From Caldilineales bacterium (GTDB lineage Bacteria; Chloroflexota; Anaerolineae; J102), in the NCBI GenBank assembly GCA_024102915.1, contig JAGFJG010000108.1, forward strand, positions 1 through 35,649: a stretch of 35,649 nt of DNA, read 5' to 3'. A program made the translations under genes and the position numbers. Position 1 is the stretch's first letter; each line of letters opens with the position of its first letter. Of this stretch, positions 22,742-31,385 are shown piece after piece. The notes beneath the pieces are model-generated. The model ran no database searches and was not told the DNA's origin. It worked only from the letters and a program-made list of their open reading frames with translations.

Positions 22742-23551
22742 GTGAAAATTCTCTTGACCAATGACGACGGCATCGACGCGCCAGGATTGTGGGTTGCCGC
22801 ACGGGCGCTGCAATTGTTAGGTGAGGTGACAATCATCGCTCCTGCCGCCAATTGCAGCGGATTCGGCGCCGCACTGCCAGCCAAAAAACATGCTTCATGT
22901 TCGCTATACCATCATACTCATCATCCTGGCATAACTGCCTATGCGCTGGATTCTACCCCTGCTGCATGCGTGCAGGCAGGATTGCGCGGCTTTCAAGGGA
23001 TTGCCCCGCCCGACATCGTCGTCAGCGGCGTCAATGCGGGGGCGAACCTTGGTCGAGACATCCTGTATTCGGGCACAGTGGGCGCCGCAATTACCGCCAA
23101 TCTGCTTGGCTTTCCCGCGGTCGCCTTTTCCCTGGATTGCGAGAGCGTTGACTCAGCCCATTGGCACGCAGCCGATATCGCCATCAGAGAGACCTTCAAT
23201 AGCTGGCTGATTCGCTGGCACATGAAAGGCATTGTGCTCAATGTCAACATACCCAATCGGGAGGATGTGAGTGTTCCGGGCGTACGGATGACCAGGCTGA
23301 GCAAGCATTCCTTCTTGCACACAGACGAATTCTATCTGGACGCTGAACAACTGCACGCTTTCAAAAACAGATTTGAGAAGAATGGCAATGGCGCTTCCCT
23401 GGATCTGCGCAATGATATCGACGCAGTCCGAGAAGGCTGGATTTCGATCACGCCTTTGCGCCCGTTCCCCGATGTTCTCAGCGATGCGCCTGTCGCAGGG
23501 GTATTTGAATACCAGCGTGCGCAGAGCGAAAAATACGCCATCGCAGTATAA
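22742..23551 (+). CDS. surE: 5'/3'-nucleotidase SurE
   Basis: 269 aa. The SurE fold is clear from the N-terminal metal site LLTNDDGIDAPG (Asp8, Asp9), PAANCSGFGAAL, and the block VSGVNAGANLGRDILYSG followed by TVGAAITANLLGFPAVAFS. SurE removes phosphate from nucleoside 5'- or 3'-monophosphates and short polyphosphates with a divalent metal. The start is GTG, 6 nt after the upstream stop, with GAGG overlapping the end of the upstream gene. It is followed by a strong intrinsic terminator. The C-terminal part is typical in length for the family. Confidence 0.96.
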   Translation: MKILLTNDDGIDAPGLWVAARALQLLGEVTIIAPAANCSGFGAALPAKKHASCSLYHHTHHPGITAYALDSTPAACVQAGLRGFQGIAPPDIVVSGVNAGANLGRDILYSGTVGAAITANLLGFPAVAFSLDCESVDSAHWHAADIAIRETFNSWLIRWHMKGIVLNVNIPNREDVSVPGVRMTRLSKHSFLHTDEFYLDAEQLHAFKNRFEKNGNGASLDLRNDIDAVREGWISITPLRPFPDVLSDAPVAGVFEYQRAQSEKYAIAV

Positions 23552-23586
23552 GCATTCTTCTCGGCAATCTCGAGCGCAGAAACGAC

Positions 23587-23616
23587 ACCCCCAGGGATGG
23601 AAACCCTGGGGGTTTT
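23587..23616 (+). terminator. Intrinsic terminator after surE
   Basis: A 10-bp stem ACCCCCAGGG/CCCTGGGGGT with a 7-nt loop ATGGAAA, followed directly by TTTT. It sits 35 nt after the surE stop and ends the ATPase-surE unit. Confidence 0.92.
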
Positions 23617-23739
23617 GTCGAATATGGATTGGTCGATAGGATTGATATTCAGCTCATGAAGATGTCATGAAGCGATCTGTGCATATAGTTTGCAAAGTTA
23701 AATTTTCTTGACAATGCTTGCGGATATGATTCCTGTCAT

Positions 23740-23874
23740 ATGGAAGCGAAATCGGTCCGGCTAAACTGGAACATGGCGAGACGGCTGCGACGCGCCTCAC
23801 TTGCGGGGCTGCTCATTAATCTCGTTATCTTCCTCGGTCTATTTCTAGCGTATGACAATCACTGGCTGCAATAG
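23740..23874 (+). CDS. 44-aa single-span membrane mini-protein
   Basis: ATG at 23740, stop TAG at 23872-23874. The N-terminal 20 residues are basic (MEAKSVRLNWNMARRLRRAS), and residues about 21-37 form one hydrophobic helix (LAGLLINLVIFLGLFLA) ending in YDNHWLQ, so the expected topology is N-terminus inside. The stop codon lies inside the AGGAG ribosome-binding site of the next gene, arguing for co-expression with the flavodoxin-like protein. A TTGACA at 23708-23713 lies just upstream but lacks a well-spaced -10. There is no strong ribosome-binding site of its own. I know no family for it; it might anchor or partner the downstream flavoprotein (inference). Confidence 0.5.
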   Translation: MEAKSVRLNWNMARRLRRASLAGLLINLVIFLGLFLAYDNHWLQ

Positions 23875-23883
23875 GAGCGCATT

Positions 23884-24396
23884 ATGAAAGACAAAATCCT
23901 CGTGGCCTATGCCACAAAACACGGCGCTACTGCCGAAATCGCCGAGAAAATCGGACAGGTGTTGAAGGATGTCGATCTGCCGACCGACGTGCAGAACGTG
24001 AAACAGGTTGACGACCTGACGCCATACACCGCCGTCATTCTCGGCAGCGCCGTCTACATCGGTAATTGGCAAAAAGAGGCGGCGAGATTTTTGCAGGGCA
24101 ATGAACTGGCGTTGGCCGAGCGCCAGGTCTGGCTGTTTTCCAGCGGCCCCACTGGCGAAGGCGATCCGGTGGAATTGCAAAATGGCTGGATTTTCCCCAG
24201 CAAGCTGCAACCCATCGCCGACCGCATCAAGCCCCGTGGCATCGCCGTCTTTCATGGCGCTGTCGATCCCGATGATCTCAACTTTCTCACCCGGTGGATG
24301 ATGAATAACGTCAAAGCGCCGCTGGGCGATTTCCGGGATTGGGATGCCATTGAAGACTGGGCCACAGAGATCGCAACGTCGCTGACCTCGAACTAA
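23884..24396 (+). CDS. Flavodoxin-domain protein (HemG/protoporphyrinogen oxidase-like)
   Basis: 170 aa. A flavodoxin-like fold begins directly with the FMN phosphate loop ILVAYATKHGATAEIA and has the core strand TAVILGSAVYIGNW and the later motif WLFSSGPTGEG. The C-terminal FRDWDAIEDWATEIA segment is typical of the flavodoxin_5/HemG-like subgroup. Such proteins bind FMN and carry electrons; the HemG branch oxidises protoporphyrinogen IX. No other heme gene is nearby, so the substrate is not assigned. GGAG of the ribosome-binding site overlaps the stop of the upstream mini-protein. A paralogue lies 0.9 kb downstream (25265-25780). Confidence 0.88.
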   Translation: MKDKILVAYATKHGATAEIAEKIGQVLKDVDLPTDVQNVKQVDDLTPYTAVILGSAVYIGNWQKEAARFLQGNELALAERQVWLFSSGPTGEGDPVELQNGWIFPSKLQPIADRIKPRGIAVFHGAVDPDDLNFLTRWMMNNVKAPLGDFRDWDAIEDWATEIATSLTSN

Positions 24397-24411
24397 CAGT
24401 CTGGTTCCCCA

Positions 24412-24963
24412 ATGAAGTGCAAAAGCATCACCAGATTGAGAATCGCCCTGACCGGCATTTTGGGCCTCTATGGTTTGCTGATGCTTCCCGCCCGGCTGGG
24501 GCTGCGCGGGCGCAGGCCGAACGTGCTCGCAGGGATCGAGACAATCGATGAAGCCGTGATCGATTGCAGGGAATCAGGTCTGGAGGGATGGGAATTGGCG
24601 GCCTACGCCCAGCGCCTCGTTTACGAAAAATTCGTCTTCTATTCATGCCGTAACCTGTGGGACACGCCTGCCCAGGCGTTCTGTCATGGCATGGGTTATT
24701 GCACACAGTACAATCTCGCTCTCCGGCAAATTCTGGCTCGACTTGGCTTTGAGACGCGGGCTGTCTTTTCTTTGCGTATTCGCGTCGCCGATAGACCTGA
24801 TTGGTCGATGGGTCACACCTGGCTGCGCGTCTCCATCGCCGGTGAGACGCGCGATGTTTGTGCGGGTCGGGCCGGAAATCTGCCCGGTCGAGTCCACTTC
24901 ACGCCGATAGCGCCGGTACGGCAAGGCTATGCCCTAGCGCTGCTGCTGTCTCATCTAAACTGA
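24412..24963 (+). CDS. Transglutaminase-like cysteine protease-fold protein
   Basis: 183 aa. A transglutaminase-core fold with a complete catalytic triad: Cys97 (GMGYCTQYN), His135 (SMGHTWLRV) and Asp148 (TRDVCAG). Residues 5-30 are hydrophobic and probably a membrane anchor or signal segment (RIALTGILGLYGLLMLPARL). Small bacterial members act as peptidases or amidases, often unassigned. It starts 15 nt after the flavodoxin-like gene without a clear ribosome-binding site, so coupling is likely. Its last codons, CTA AAC TGA, are the first nine bases of the adjacent MITE-like element (24955-25119), so the C-terminus has probably been reset by insertion. Confidence 0.82.
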   Translation: MKCKSITRLRIALTGILGLYGLLMLPARLGLRGRRPNVLAGIETIDEAVIDCRESGLEGWELAAYAQRLVYEKFVFYSCRNLWDTPAQAFCHGMGYCTQYNLALRQILARLGFETRAVFSLRIRVADRPDWSMGHTWLRVSIAGETRDVCAGRAGNLPGRVHFTPIAPVRQGYALALLLSHLN

Positions 24964-25119
24964 AGTCACGATGAGATCAAGAGTTTTGTTCTCGACGATA
25001 GACGGCGGACGATAGACGATGGAGCACGTTTTTCCAGTGCATTTTGCCATCGTCCATCGTCAATGGTCTATCGTAAACTGGCAGACAAAAGTATCGTTTT
25101 CATAATGATATCAGTTTAG
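24955..25119. mobile_element. MITE-like foldback element, copy 1 (165 bp)
   Basis: Ends are CTAAACTGAAGTC (24955-24967) and GATATCAGTTTAG (25107-25119), an imperfect terminal inverted repeat. The interior contains facing GACGATAGACGATGGA and CCATCGTCCATCGTC words, so the whole unit folds on itself. Its sequence matches the reverse complement of copy 2 (25772-25923) along most of its length, including a 24-nt identical block at 25051-25074. No transposase is present and no certain target duplication was found. Confidence 0.8.
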
Positions 25120-25264
25120 GGATGATTGCATTCTGCGGCTATCTCGAATGGAGATCCATACTTACTGGACAGCCGTTGCCCGATTGGATGTTTCATGCTC
25201 AAGGCGTCAATTAGGCGACGGATGTAATGTGACGGACGCCGCTCTCACACACGGAATGATTGAA

Positions 25265-25780
25265 ATGTCGCATAAAATCCTCGTAACCTACGCCACCTTT
25301 ACCGGCGCTACTGCTGGCGTCGCCCAGGCTATCGGCCAAACCCTGGCCGCCGGCGGCGCACAGGTGGACGTGCTGCCGATGGACGAAGCGACCGATCTTG
25401 CGCCATATCAGGCTATCGTCGCTGGAAGCGCCATTCAAGGCGGTAAGTGGCTGCCTGAAGCCATGGAATTCCTGCAGGCGCATCGAGCCGAATTATCCCG
25501 GAAGCCATTCGCTTCGTTTTTGGTTTGCATGACAATGGTCTTGACGAAAGGCGAGGTGACCGAGCAGGTGCAGGGCATGATGCAGCCGGTGAGGGCGCTG
25601 GTCAGACCTGTGAGGGAAGGCTATTTCGCCGGCGCGTTGGATCTCAGCAAAATCCCGTCATTTTGGAACAGATTAGGCTTTCGCATCAGTATCATCCTGG
25701 GGATATGGAAGGAGGGCGATTATCGCAATTGGGATGCCATCCATGCCTGGGCGGAAGAACTGAGATCGCAACTAAACTGA
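25265..25780 (+). CDS. Flavodoxin-domain protein, second copy
   Basis: 171 aa from ATG 25265 (an ATG three codons earlier at 25256 is also possible). Starts upstream of that add a low-complexity leader that does not align with the paralogue at 23884. The N-terminus MSHKILVTYATFTGATAGVA is the FMN phosphate loop; AIVAGSAIQGGKWLPEA and YRNWDAIHAWAEELRS correspond to motifs in the first copy. Residues about 125-150 (FWNRLGFRISIILGIWKEG) are HemG/flavodoxin_5-like. Probable FMN-binding redox protein of unknown substrate. The gene is bracketed by two inverted MITE-like elements, and its final codons CTA AAC TGA are the terminal repeat of the right-hand one. Confidence 0.85.
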   Translation: MSHKILVTYATFTGATAGVAQAIGQTLAAGGAQVDVLPMDEATDLAPYQAIVAGSAIQGGKWLPEAMEFLQAHRAELSRKPFASFLVCMTMVLTKGEVTEQVQGMMQPVRALVRPVREGYFAGALDLSKIPSFWNRLGFRISIILGIWKEGDYRNWDAIHAWAEELRSQLN

Positions 25781-25923
25781 CGTCGGTTTGAGACCGCTAC
25801 TTTTGACTAACCGTTGACGATAGACCATTGACGATGGACGTTGGCAAAATGCACTGGCAAAACGTGTTTCCATCGTCTATCGTCGAGCACAAAACTATTG
25901 GTTTCATCGGGACTTCAGTTTAG
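25772..25923. mobile_element. MITE-like foldback element, copy 2 (152 bp), inverted relative to copy 1
   Basis: Ends are CTAAACTGACGTC (25772-25784) and GACTTCAGTTTAG (25911-25923). The right end is the exact 13-nt reverse complement of the left end of copy 1, and the 24-nt block at 25817-25840 is the reverse complement of 25051-25074. The left end provides the stop codon of the second flavodoxin-like gene. Confidence 0.8.
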
Positions 25924-25993
25924 AATGAAACATGTATTCAAACGGATTCGGCCTGTATAAGCTACTTCCTCGATTTGCAAAGGAGCGCTCATC

Positions 25994-26620
25994 ATGAAAT
26001 CAATCTTATGTTTTGGCGATTCCAACACCTGGGGTTGGAACCCCGTCACCCAGGATCGTTATGGTCGGGATGAACGTTGGGCGGGCGTCCTCCGCAACCA
26101 TTTGGGCGAAGGCTATCACGTAATCGAAGAGGGACAGAATGGCCGCACCACCGTCTGGGATGATCCAGTGGAGCGACACAAGAATGGCTCTGTCTATTTA
26201 CCGCCCTGCCTGGAAAGCCACAAGCCGCTTGATCTGGTCATCATCATGCTGGGGACCAACGACCTGAAGATGCGATTTTCAATCCCGGCCTGTGACATCG
26301 CCCGAAGTGCTGGCGTGTTGGTGGATATTGTGCAGAAAAGTGGTTCCGGGTTGAATAGCGGATCGCCGGAAGTGTTGCTCATCGCACCGCCGCCGCTGGC
26401 GAAGTTGACCGACTTTGCCGAGATGCTGGAGGGCGGCACGGAGAAATCGCATAAGCTGGGCGAGTATTACCGCCAGACGGCCACCGAGTATGGTTGTCAC
26501 TTCCTCGACGCAGGCAAAGTCATTGTCTCTAGCGACCTTGACGGCGTACACTTCGACCTGGGCGAACATAAAAAGCTGGGCGAAGCGGTGGCCGCCAAAG
26601 TCAAAGAAATCCTGGGATAA
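25994..26620 (+). CDS. SGNH/GDSL-family arylesterase-like hydrolase
   Basis: 208 aa, normal for the family. Block I is LCFGDSNTWG with nucleophile Ser10; block III is IIMLGTNDLK; the catalytic Asp/His pair is in DGVHFD near the C-terminus. The stretch EEGQNGRTTVWDDP is typical of the cytoplasmic arylesterase/acyltransferase branch (Mycobacterium Act-like). It hydrolyses small acyl esters; the physiological substrate is unknown. No signal peptide. The ribosome-binding site AAAGGAG lies 8 nt before the ATG. It is the last plus-strand gene before a convergent junction: the BTAD/WD40 gene ends 11 nt away on the other strand. Confidence 0.92.
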   Translation: MKSILCFGDSNTWGWNPVTQDRYGRDERWAGVLRNHLGEGYHVIEEGQNGRTTVWDDPVERHKNGSVYLPPCLESHKPLDLVIIMLGTNDLKMRFSIPACDIARSAGVLVDIVQKSGSGLNSGSPEVLLIAPPPLAKLTDFAEMLEGGTEKSHKLGEYYRQTATEYGCHFLDAGKVIVSSDLDGVHFDLGEHKKLGEAVAAKVKEILG

Positions 26621-26631
26621 AGAATGATCGT

Positions 26632-29600
26632 TTATTGATGAGCGCTTCCCTCGGAAACGTTCGCACACGTCTCGTGGTATGGCTCGTCGCCAAGATATTC
26701 CGCCCATTCCTCCGGTGTTAGATTGCGATTGGCGATCCGGCAAAACTGGTCATGCCAGCCTGGTCGTTCCACGCGCCAAATTTGAGCGATAGGTGCGACA
26801 GCGCCAATATAGAGCTCGTCGCCGTTAGCGCTCATCGTCATGGATTCGGTCTCGGTGTTGGTGCGCAGCGGCGGCGCCAGCGGCTCGCCAGTTTCCACAT
26901 CCCACCAAACCACACTGCCATCAGCGCCGAGCGAAACCAGGGTATTGCCGTCATCCGGCGGATACCAACCCAGGAACCATACCTGAGCGCCGGGACTCAG
27001 GGGCGCCTTGTCGAGAGCAGTTGCGGAATTGACATCCCAGAAACGGATCATTTGGTCGGCGCTTCCCGAAACCAGGGTATTGCCGTCAGGGCTGAATACC
27101 AGACTCGAAACCCAGTTTTCATGCCCGGTAAGGGTGGCAGTGGGCGATTGTTCGGCGCTGCCAGCGTTGGCGAGCAAATCGTCAACCTGCCACAACTTGA
27201 TCAGATTGTCGGACGCTCCGCCCGAAGCCAGCGTTTTGCCGTCAGGGCTGAACGCCAATGAAAGCACCCAGGCATCGTGAGCGTGGATGGGTTCCGTCAA
27301 AGCCGTGCCCGACTCGACATCCCACAGGTTGATAAAACCGTCTAAATCGCCTGTCGCCAGGATGCGATCATCAGGGCTGAATGCCAGAGGTATCAAGAAT
27401 GATGGGTGAGAACTTCGCAGAACCGCACGGACTGGCTCCATCGTATGCGCATCCCACAACTGCACATTACCATTGACATCACCCGTGGCGATCCACTTGC
27501 GATTGGGGCTGAGGGCGGCAAAGATGATGGAACCATCGTGCATGCTAGGCACTTCGCGCAGCAAAGCTCCGGTCGCTGTGTCCCAGATATTGATTTTGCC
27601 GTCGAAACCGCCTGTCAGCAGTTGCGAACCATCGTCGCTGAGGGCAAGTGCGCGCACCCGATCGGTATGGCCGCGCAGGATATCGCGTTTGGAGAGATCC
27701 CAGAGCATGATCTCGCCATCGGCATCGGCGGAGATCAGGGTATTGCCGTCCGCGGTAAACAACACGTCGCGTATCCAATTGCCATGACCGGTCAGGGGTG
27801 GGCCGAGCGGTTCGCCGGTAGCGAGGTTCCAGAGGATAATCGTGTTATCGGTGGCGCCCGTCGCCAGGGTTTTGCCGTCGGGGCTAAAATCTGCGGTCAA
27901 GACGCGCCCGGTGTGGCCGATCAGCGGTTCGCCTACAGGTTCTGCGGTCTTTCCATCCCACAATCGCACGGTTTTATCGTCACCGGTCGTCGCCAGCAGA
28001 CTGCCGTCAGGGCTCATCGACATGCTCTCGACACCGCCATCATGGCCGAAAACAGGGCCGGCAATCTGTTTTCCCTGATCCAGGTCCCATATCTCGATTC
28101 CGATACCCTCTTCAAAGTTGTCATACATCGCCAGCATGTGACCGCCTTCGCCCAAAACCATACCGCCCGATCCATCGTATTGGAAGGACTTGAGGACGCT
28201 GCCATCGTCGGCATTGCGCAGAAGCAGGGTCCCGTCCACGCTGCCGGTCACGAGTCTGCTGCCATCTTTAGAGAAACTCAGGAAATCGATAGCATCGGGA
28301 TGTTCGGTCAAGGGCTGGCCGACAGGTTGTCCGCTGGATAGGTCCCACATTTGGATACTAGCGCCGTCGATGGTGGTGGCTCTGCGGCCATCCGGGCTGA
28401 GGTTTGCAAATGAGTCTGTGGTTATCCCTGCCAAAGTTGTGATCGGCTGGCGAGCGGTCAGGTCCCACAGCATCGTGCGGCCTTCGGCGCTGGTTATCAG
28501 GGTATTGGGATCATCGCTGCTGATAGCGGTGTTGCGAATCGGAGAGGTTTCGCCATGCAGCGTGCCTGCGGCCAGAGGGCTGTAATCGAGCCCCAACAAC
28601 GAATCGGTCCGGTCGCTGGTCGAATCCGACAGACGTTCGCTTTCAGCAGCCAGCAGCACAGCGATATCGAGATCGCCTTCCTGTAAATTGATGGATTGGG
28701 CCTGCAACTGACGTGTCAGCGCCAGGCGACGTTGCTGCTCGGCCTGTCTGGCGGCAGACCAGGCGAACCCAGCCAGGATCACGGCAAGTAACAGCGCTAC
28801 ACCGATTCCGGTCGACAATGCCCGAAATCGGCGCCGGCCTTTCGCTTCAGTCTCTGCGCGCTGCCGTTGCGCTTCAGCCAGATCTTCGGCGTTCTGAATC
28901 AACTGCTGCTGCGCCGCCTGCACCCGCTGTTCCTCTTGGGTGCGAACATCGATCGATTTCTGAATGAACGCCTTTTCGCTGACACTGATATCTTGATCCC
29001 GCTCTTCCAACCATCTCTCGGCCTCGTCCAGGGGGATGCCTCGCAGCAGTGCGCTGTCATCACCATGGATGAACTCCCATTGATGTTGGGCTGCTTGCAG
29101 GCGCGTGTGCCAATTACGGAAAACACGATCGTTGCTCAACCAGGATTTCATTTTGTCCCAATGCCAGATCAGCGCTTCGTGCGTGATCTCGGCTGTCCTC
29201 GTTTCGGGATCGATGCGATTGGTGACAACCAGGCGTTCATCGGCCAGCTTCCTGATTAGCGCCCAATCCTCGACATCATAATCCTGGCGGCGTGTCAGCC
29301 GTCGCGTGTCGGGACCGCCATCGCCGGGACGCACCATCCTGATCAACACGCGCCGCGCCCGCTCTTGGTCATTGTGGGGGAGAGATGCAAAGACATCGTC
29401 AGCGTAGGCCGCAAGAGCGCCGGCCACCCCGCCGATTTCTGCATAAGCGGCATGACTGAGAATGCCTTTGTTGTGTTTTTCCCAGAGCAGCGTCAATGCG
29501 AATTGCAGAAGGGGCAGGTTTCCGACTTCCAGCCCCACATCGGCAATCAGTCTGTCAACCAACCCTGGCTCGTAGGTAACGCCCCGGTTTTTGGCCGGTT

Positions 29601-31164
29601 CAAGTATGGCAGCGCGCAACTCATTCTCATCCATCGGCGCCAGCAAGATGACATTACGCTGGATGAGGTCGGCCAGCGGACGATAGCCGAGCGCCTGAAC
29701 CATGAAGTCGACGCGTAGCGCCAATAGGATGGTAACCTGATGCGCGTTTTCAGCTCTTTGTTGCTGAGTAGCCTGAACCAGCAAATTGATGAAATCGTGC
29801 TGTGTTTGCACTTCTGCGTTCAAGGTGAACAACTCTTCGAATTGATCGAACGCAAGCAACAGTCGGTTTCGTGAAGCCGAGGACGTCGATTCCTTGTCGT
29901 CATCGGCGTTGTGTTCATATGGCATCACGCCGGCAATGGCATCCAGCAAACTCTGTTTCCCGGATTGCAAATCTGCGGACAGCGTTTCGACATCGATCGT
30001 ATCGGGCGAAACATCGGCTAATGAATGCGCCAGGGAGGCGAATGGCTCGGCTCCAGGTCTGAGAACAATGACTGACCACTTATCTGTGCTGGCGGCAGGG
30101 GAAAGGGGCTTCCAATCAACTGTGCGCGGTTGGCGCATCCGAGCCAGCAGACCAGCCGTGAGCACCGAGGATTTGCCGCTCCCCGACGGTCCGGTCAAGG
30201 TTATAAACGTCTGCTGCTCGATTGCCTCAAGCAACTCATTCACTACATTCTCGCGCCCGAAAAAGTCTGCTGCATCCGTTTCGCTAAAGGGGCCGATACC
30301 CTTATAGGGGTTCTGAGACTCAATGTGGTTTGGCTCAACATCGCCCGTGCGAATGCGCTGCGCCAATGCCTGCGTCTCTTCTTCAGGCTCCACCGCCATT
30401 TCGGCAGCCAGGAGTTTTATAAGTCTGTCATATTGACCTAGAGCCAGGCCCGGGTTTCCCTCTAACGCCAACGATCGAATCAACCCTCGCTGCGTCTCCT
30501 CATTGAACTCATCCAGTTCGACCGCCCTTCTGTAATAAGGCACAGCTTGGTCATATTCGCGCCGGAGTTCGTGATACGAAGCCAGCAATTTCAGTGATTC
30601 GAGCAATTGATAACGTAATCGATCCGCCTGATTCCGCTGCCAATCGTCAAATTCAACCGCGTCGGAGATCGAGAAGCCTTCGAGAAAATCGCCCTTATAC
30701 AGATCGACAGCCTGCCTGGCTTGATCGAGACAAAACGGGCATGCTTCCGCCCGGTGATGATCATGAAGACGAATGGACTCCGAAAGCCGGTCAAAAACCT
30801 GGATATCCGTCCAGTAATCACTCCCAATGTTAAACCGGGCATTCTGACGAGAGATAGTTAAAAAGGGCGCGTCAGTAGTTGACTGGCCAAATGCTCGGCG
30901 CAGGCTGTACAAAGCCTGGCGTAAATTCTGTCGTCCCACCTGCAGCGATTCCTCGGGCCAGAACATCGCTGCCAGACTCTCCCGTCCGTGAGGGCGGTCT
31001 GACTCGATCGCAAGATATACCAGAATCGCGCGGCTTTTGTCTGACTCGAACTCAGTAACGGGCATGCCGTTGTGCAAGACTTGCGGATAGCCGAAAAATC
31101 GGAGTGTCAATGAAGGCGACGGCATGCTGTTTTCAGCCATCGAATTCGGCACTGGTTCGCTCAT
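26632..31164 (-). CDS. SARP-like BTAD activator / STAND ATPase / membrane segment / WD40 fusion
   Basis: 1510 aa. An N-terminal OmpR-type winged helix (about 18-110; LRFFGYPQVLHNGM, then GRQNLRQALYSLRRAFG) is followed by a bacterial transcriptional-activation (BTAD) TPR domain (about 120-275). An nSTAND-type ATPase begins near NPYKGIGPFSETDAADFFGR; Walker A is GPSGSGKSS with Lys331 and Walker B is LLLAFDQFEELF (about 435-446). A coiled segment precedes one hydrophobic helix (about 781-808, GIGVALLLAVILAGFAW). About 14 WD40 repeats (868-1468; VRLWDGKTAEP, IILWNLATGEP, INIWDTATG) suggest two seven-bladed propellers. A DNA-binding domain on one side of a membrane helix and propellers on the other would make a one-piece membrane regulator, though the helix could be buried instead. 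The start ATG has an AGAGGAA site 7 nt upstream. Confidence 0.93.
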   Translation of the reverse strand: MSEPVPNSMAENSMPSPSLTLRFFGYPQVLHNGMPVTEFESDKSRAILVYLAIESDRPHGRESLAAMFWPEESLQVGRQNLRQALYSLRRAFGQSTTDAPFLTISRQNARFNIGSDYWTDIQVFDRLSESIRLHDHHRAEACPFCLDQARQAVDLYKGDFLEGFSISDAVEFDDWQRNQADRLRYQLLESLKLLASYHELRREYDQAVPYYRRAVELDEFNEETQRGLIRSLALEGNPGLALGQYDRLIKLLAAEMAVEPEEETQALAQRIRTGDVEPNHIESQNPYKGIGPFSETDAADFFGRENVVNELLEAIEQQTFITLTGPSGSGKSSVLTAGLLARMRQPRTVDWKPLSPAASTDKWSVIVLRPGAEPFASLAHSLADVSPDTIDVETLSADLQSGKQSLLDAIAGVMPYEHNADDDKESTSSASRNRLLLAFDQFEELFTLNAEVQTQHDFINLLVQATQQQRAENAHQVTILLALRVDFMVQALGYRPLADLIQRNVILLAPMDENELRAAILEPAKNRGVTYEPGLVDRLIADVGLEVGNLPLLQFALTLLWEKHNKGILSHAAYAEIGGVAGALAAYADDVFASLPHNDQERARRVLIRMVRPGDGGPDTRRLTRRQDYDVEDWALIRKLADERLVVTNRIDPETRTAEITHEALIWHWDKMKSWLSNDRVFRNWHTRLQAAQHQWEFIHGDDSALLRGIPLDEAERWLEERDQDISVSEKAFIQKSIDVRTQEEQRVQAAQQQLIQNAEDLAEAQRQRAETEAKGRRRFRALSTGIGVALLLAVILAGFAWSAARQAEQQRRLALTRQLQAQSINLQEGDLDIAVLLAAESERLSDSTSDRTDSLLGLDYSPLAAGTLHGETSPIRNTAISSDDPNTLITSAEGRTMLWDLTARQPITTLAGITTDSFANLSPDGRRATTIDGASIQMWDLSSGQPVGQPLTEHPDAIDFLSFSKDGSRLVTGSVDGTLLLRNADDGSVLKSFQYDGSGGMVLGEGGHMLAMYDNFEEGIGIEIWDLDQGKQIAGPVFGHDGGVESMSMSPDGSLLATTGDDKTVRLWDGKTAEPVGEPLIGHTGRVLTADFSPDGKTLATGATDNTIILWNLATGEPLGPPLTGHGNWIRDVLFTADGNTLISADADGEIMLWDLSKRDILRGHTDRVRALALSDDGSQLLTGGFDGKINIWDTATGALLREVPSMHDGSIIFAALSPNRKWIATGDVNGNVQLWDAHTMEPVRAVLRSSHPSFLIPLAFSPDDRILATGDLDGFINLWDVESGTALTEPIHAHDAWVLSLAFSPDGKTLASGGASDNLIKLWQVDDLLANAGSAEQSPTATLTGHENWVSSLVFSPDGNTLVSGSADQMIRFWDVNSATALDKAPLSPGAQVWFLGWYPPDDGNTLVSLGADGSVVWWDVETGEPLAPPLRTNTETESMTMSANGDELYIGAVAPIAQIWRVERPGWHDQFCRIANRNLTPEEWAEYLGDEPYHETCANVSEGSAHQ

Positions 31165-31174
31165 GGAAAGTTCC

Positions 31175-31212
31175 TCTGACGATTTCCTGACGACAATCTG
31201 ACCAGAATTGAC
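31175..31212. promoter_or_regulatory. 11-bp-spaced direct repeats upstream of the SARP-like regulator
   Basis: CTGAC occurs at 31176-31180, 31187-31191 and 31198-31202, exactly 11 bp apart, with the longer word CTGACGA in the first two. A fourth, degenerate TTGAC at 31208-31212 is one base out of phase. They lie 12-48 nt before the start of the BTAD gene. SARP-type winged helices are known to bind direct heptamer repeats with 11-bp periodicity, so an autoregulatory operator is plausible. Confidence 0.5.
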
Positions 31213-31385
31213 AGAATCGTAAGGATTGAATCGGATTTGTTACAGAATCTCACGATCTCCTGACGATCGATGTGTACACTGAACCAAGTAGTGAGTGAGT
31301 TCGTGATTGATGCAGACATGTTCAACGCGAACGCAAGAAGCCAGGCAGTGTCGTAAGGTGTGGGGGACGCGGACTGGCAAAACGT

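Noticed and set aside
23708..23730. Sigma-70 promoter before the mini-protein
   Set aside because: TTGACA is present, but the nearest good -10 (TATGAT, 23725-23730) is only 11 nt away, so the pair is badly spaced.
25148..25264. Longer N-terminus for the second flavodoxin-like protein
   Set aside because: The paralogue begins directly at the FMN loop; the extension has no motif and no ribosome-binding site.
24955..25923. MITE-like elements as simple bidirectional terminators
   Set aside because: They fold back but lack U-runs after a compact stem, and the long shared sequence with terminal inverted repeats fits mobile repeats better.
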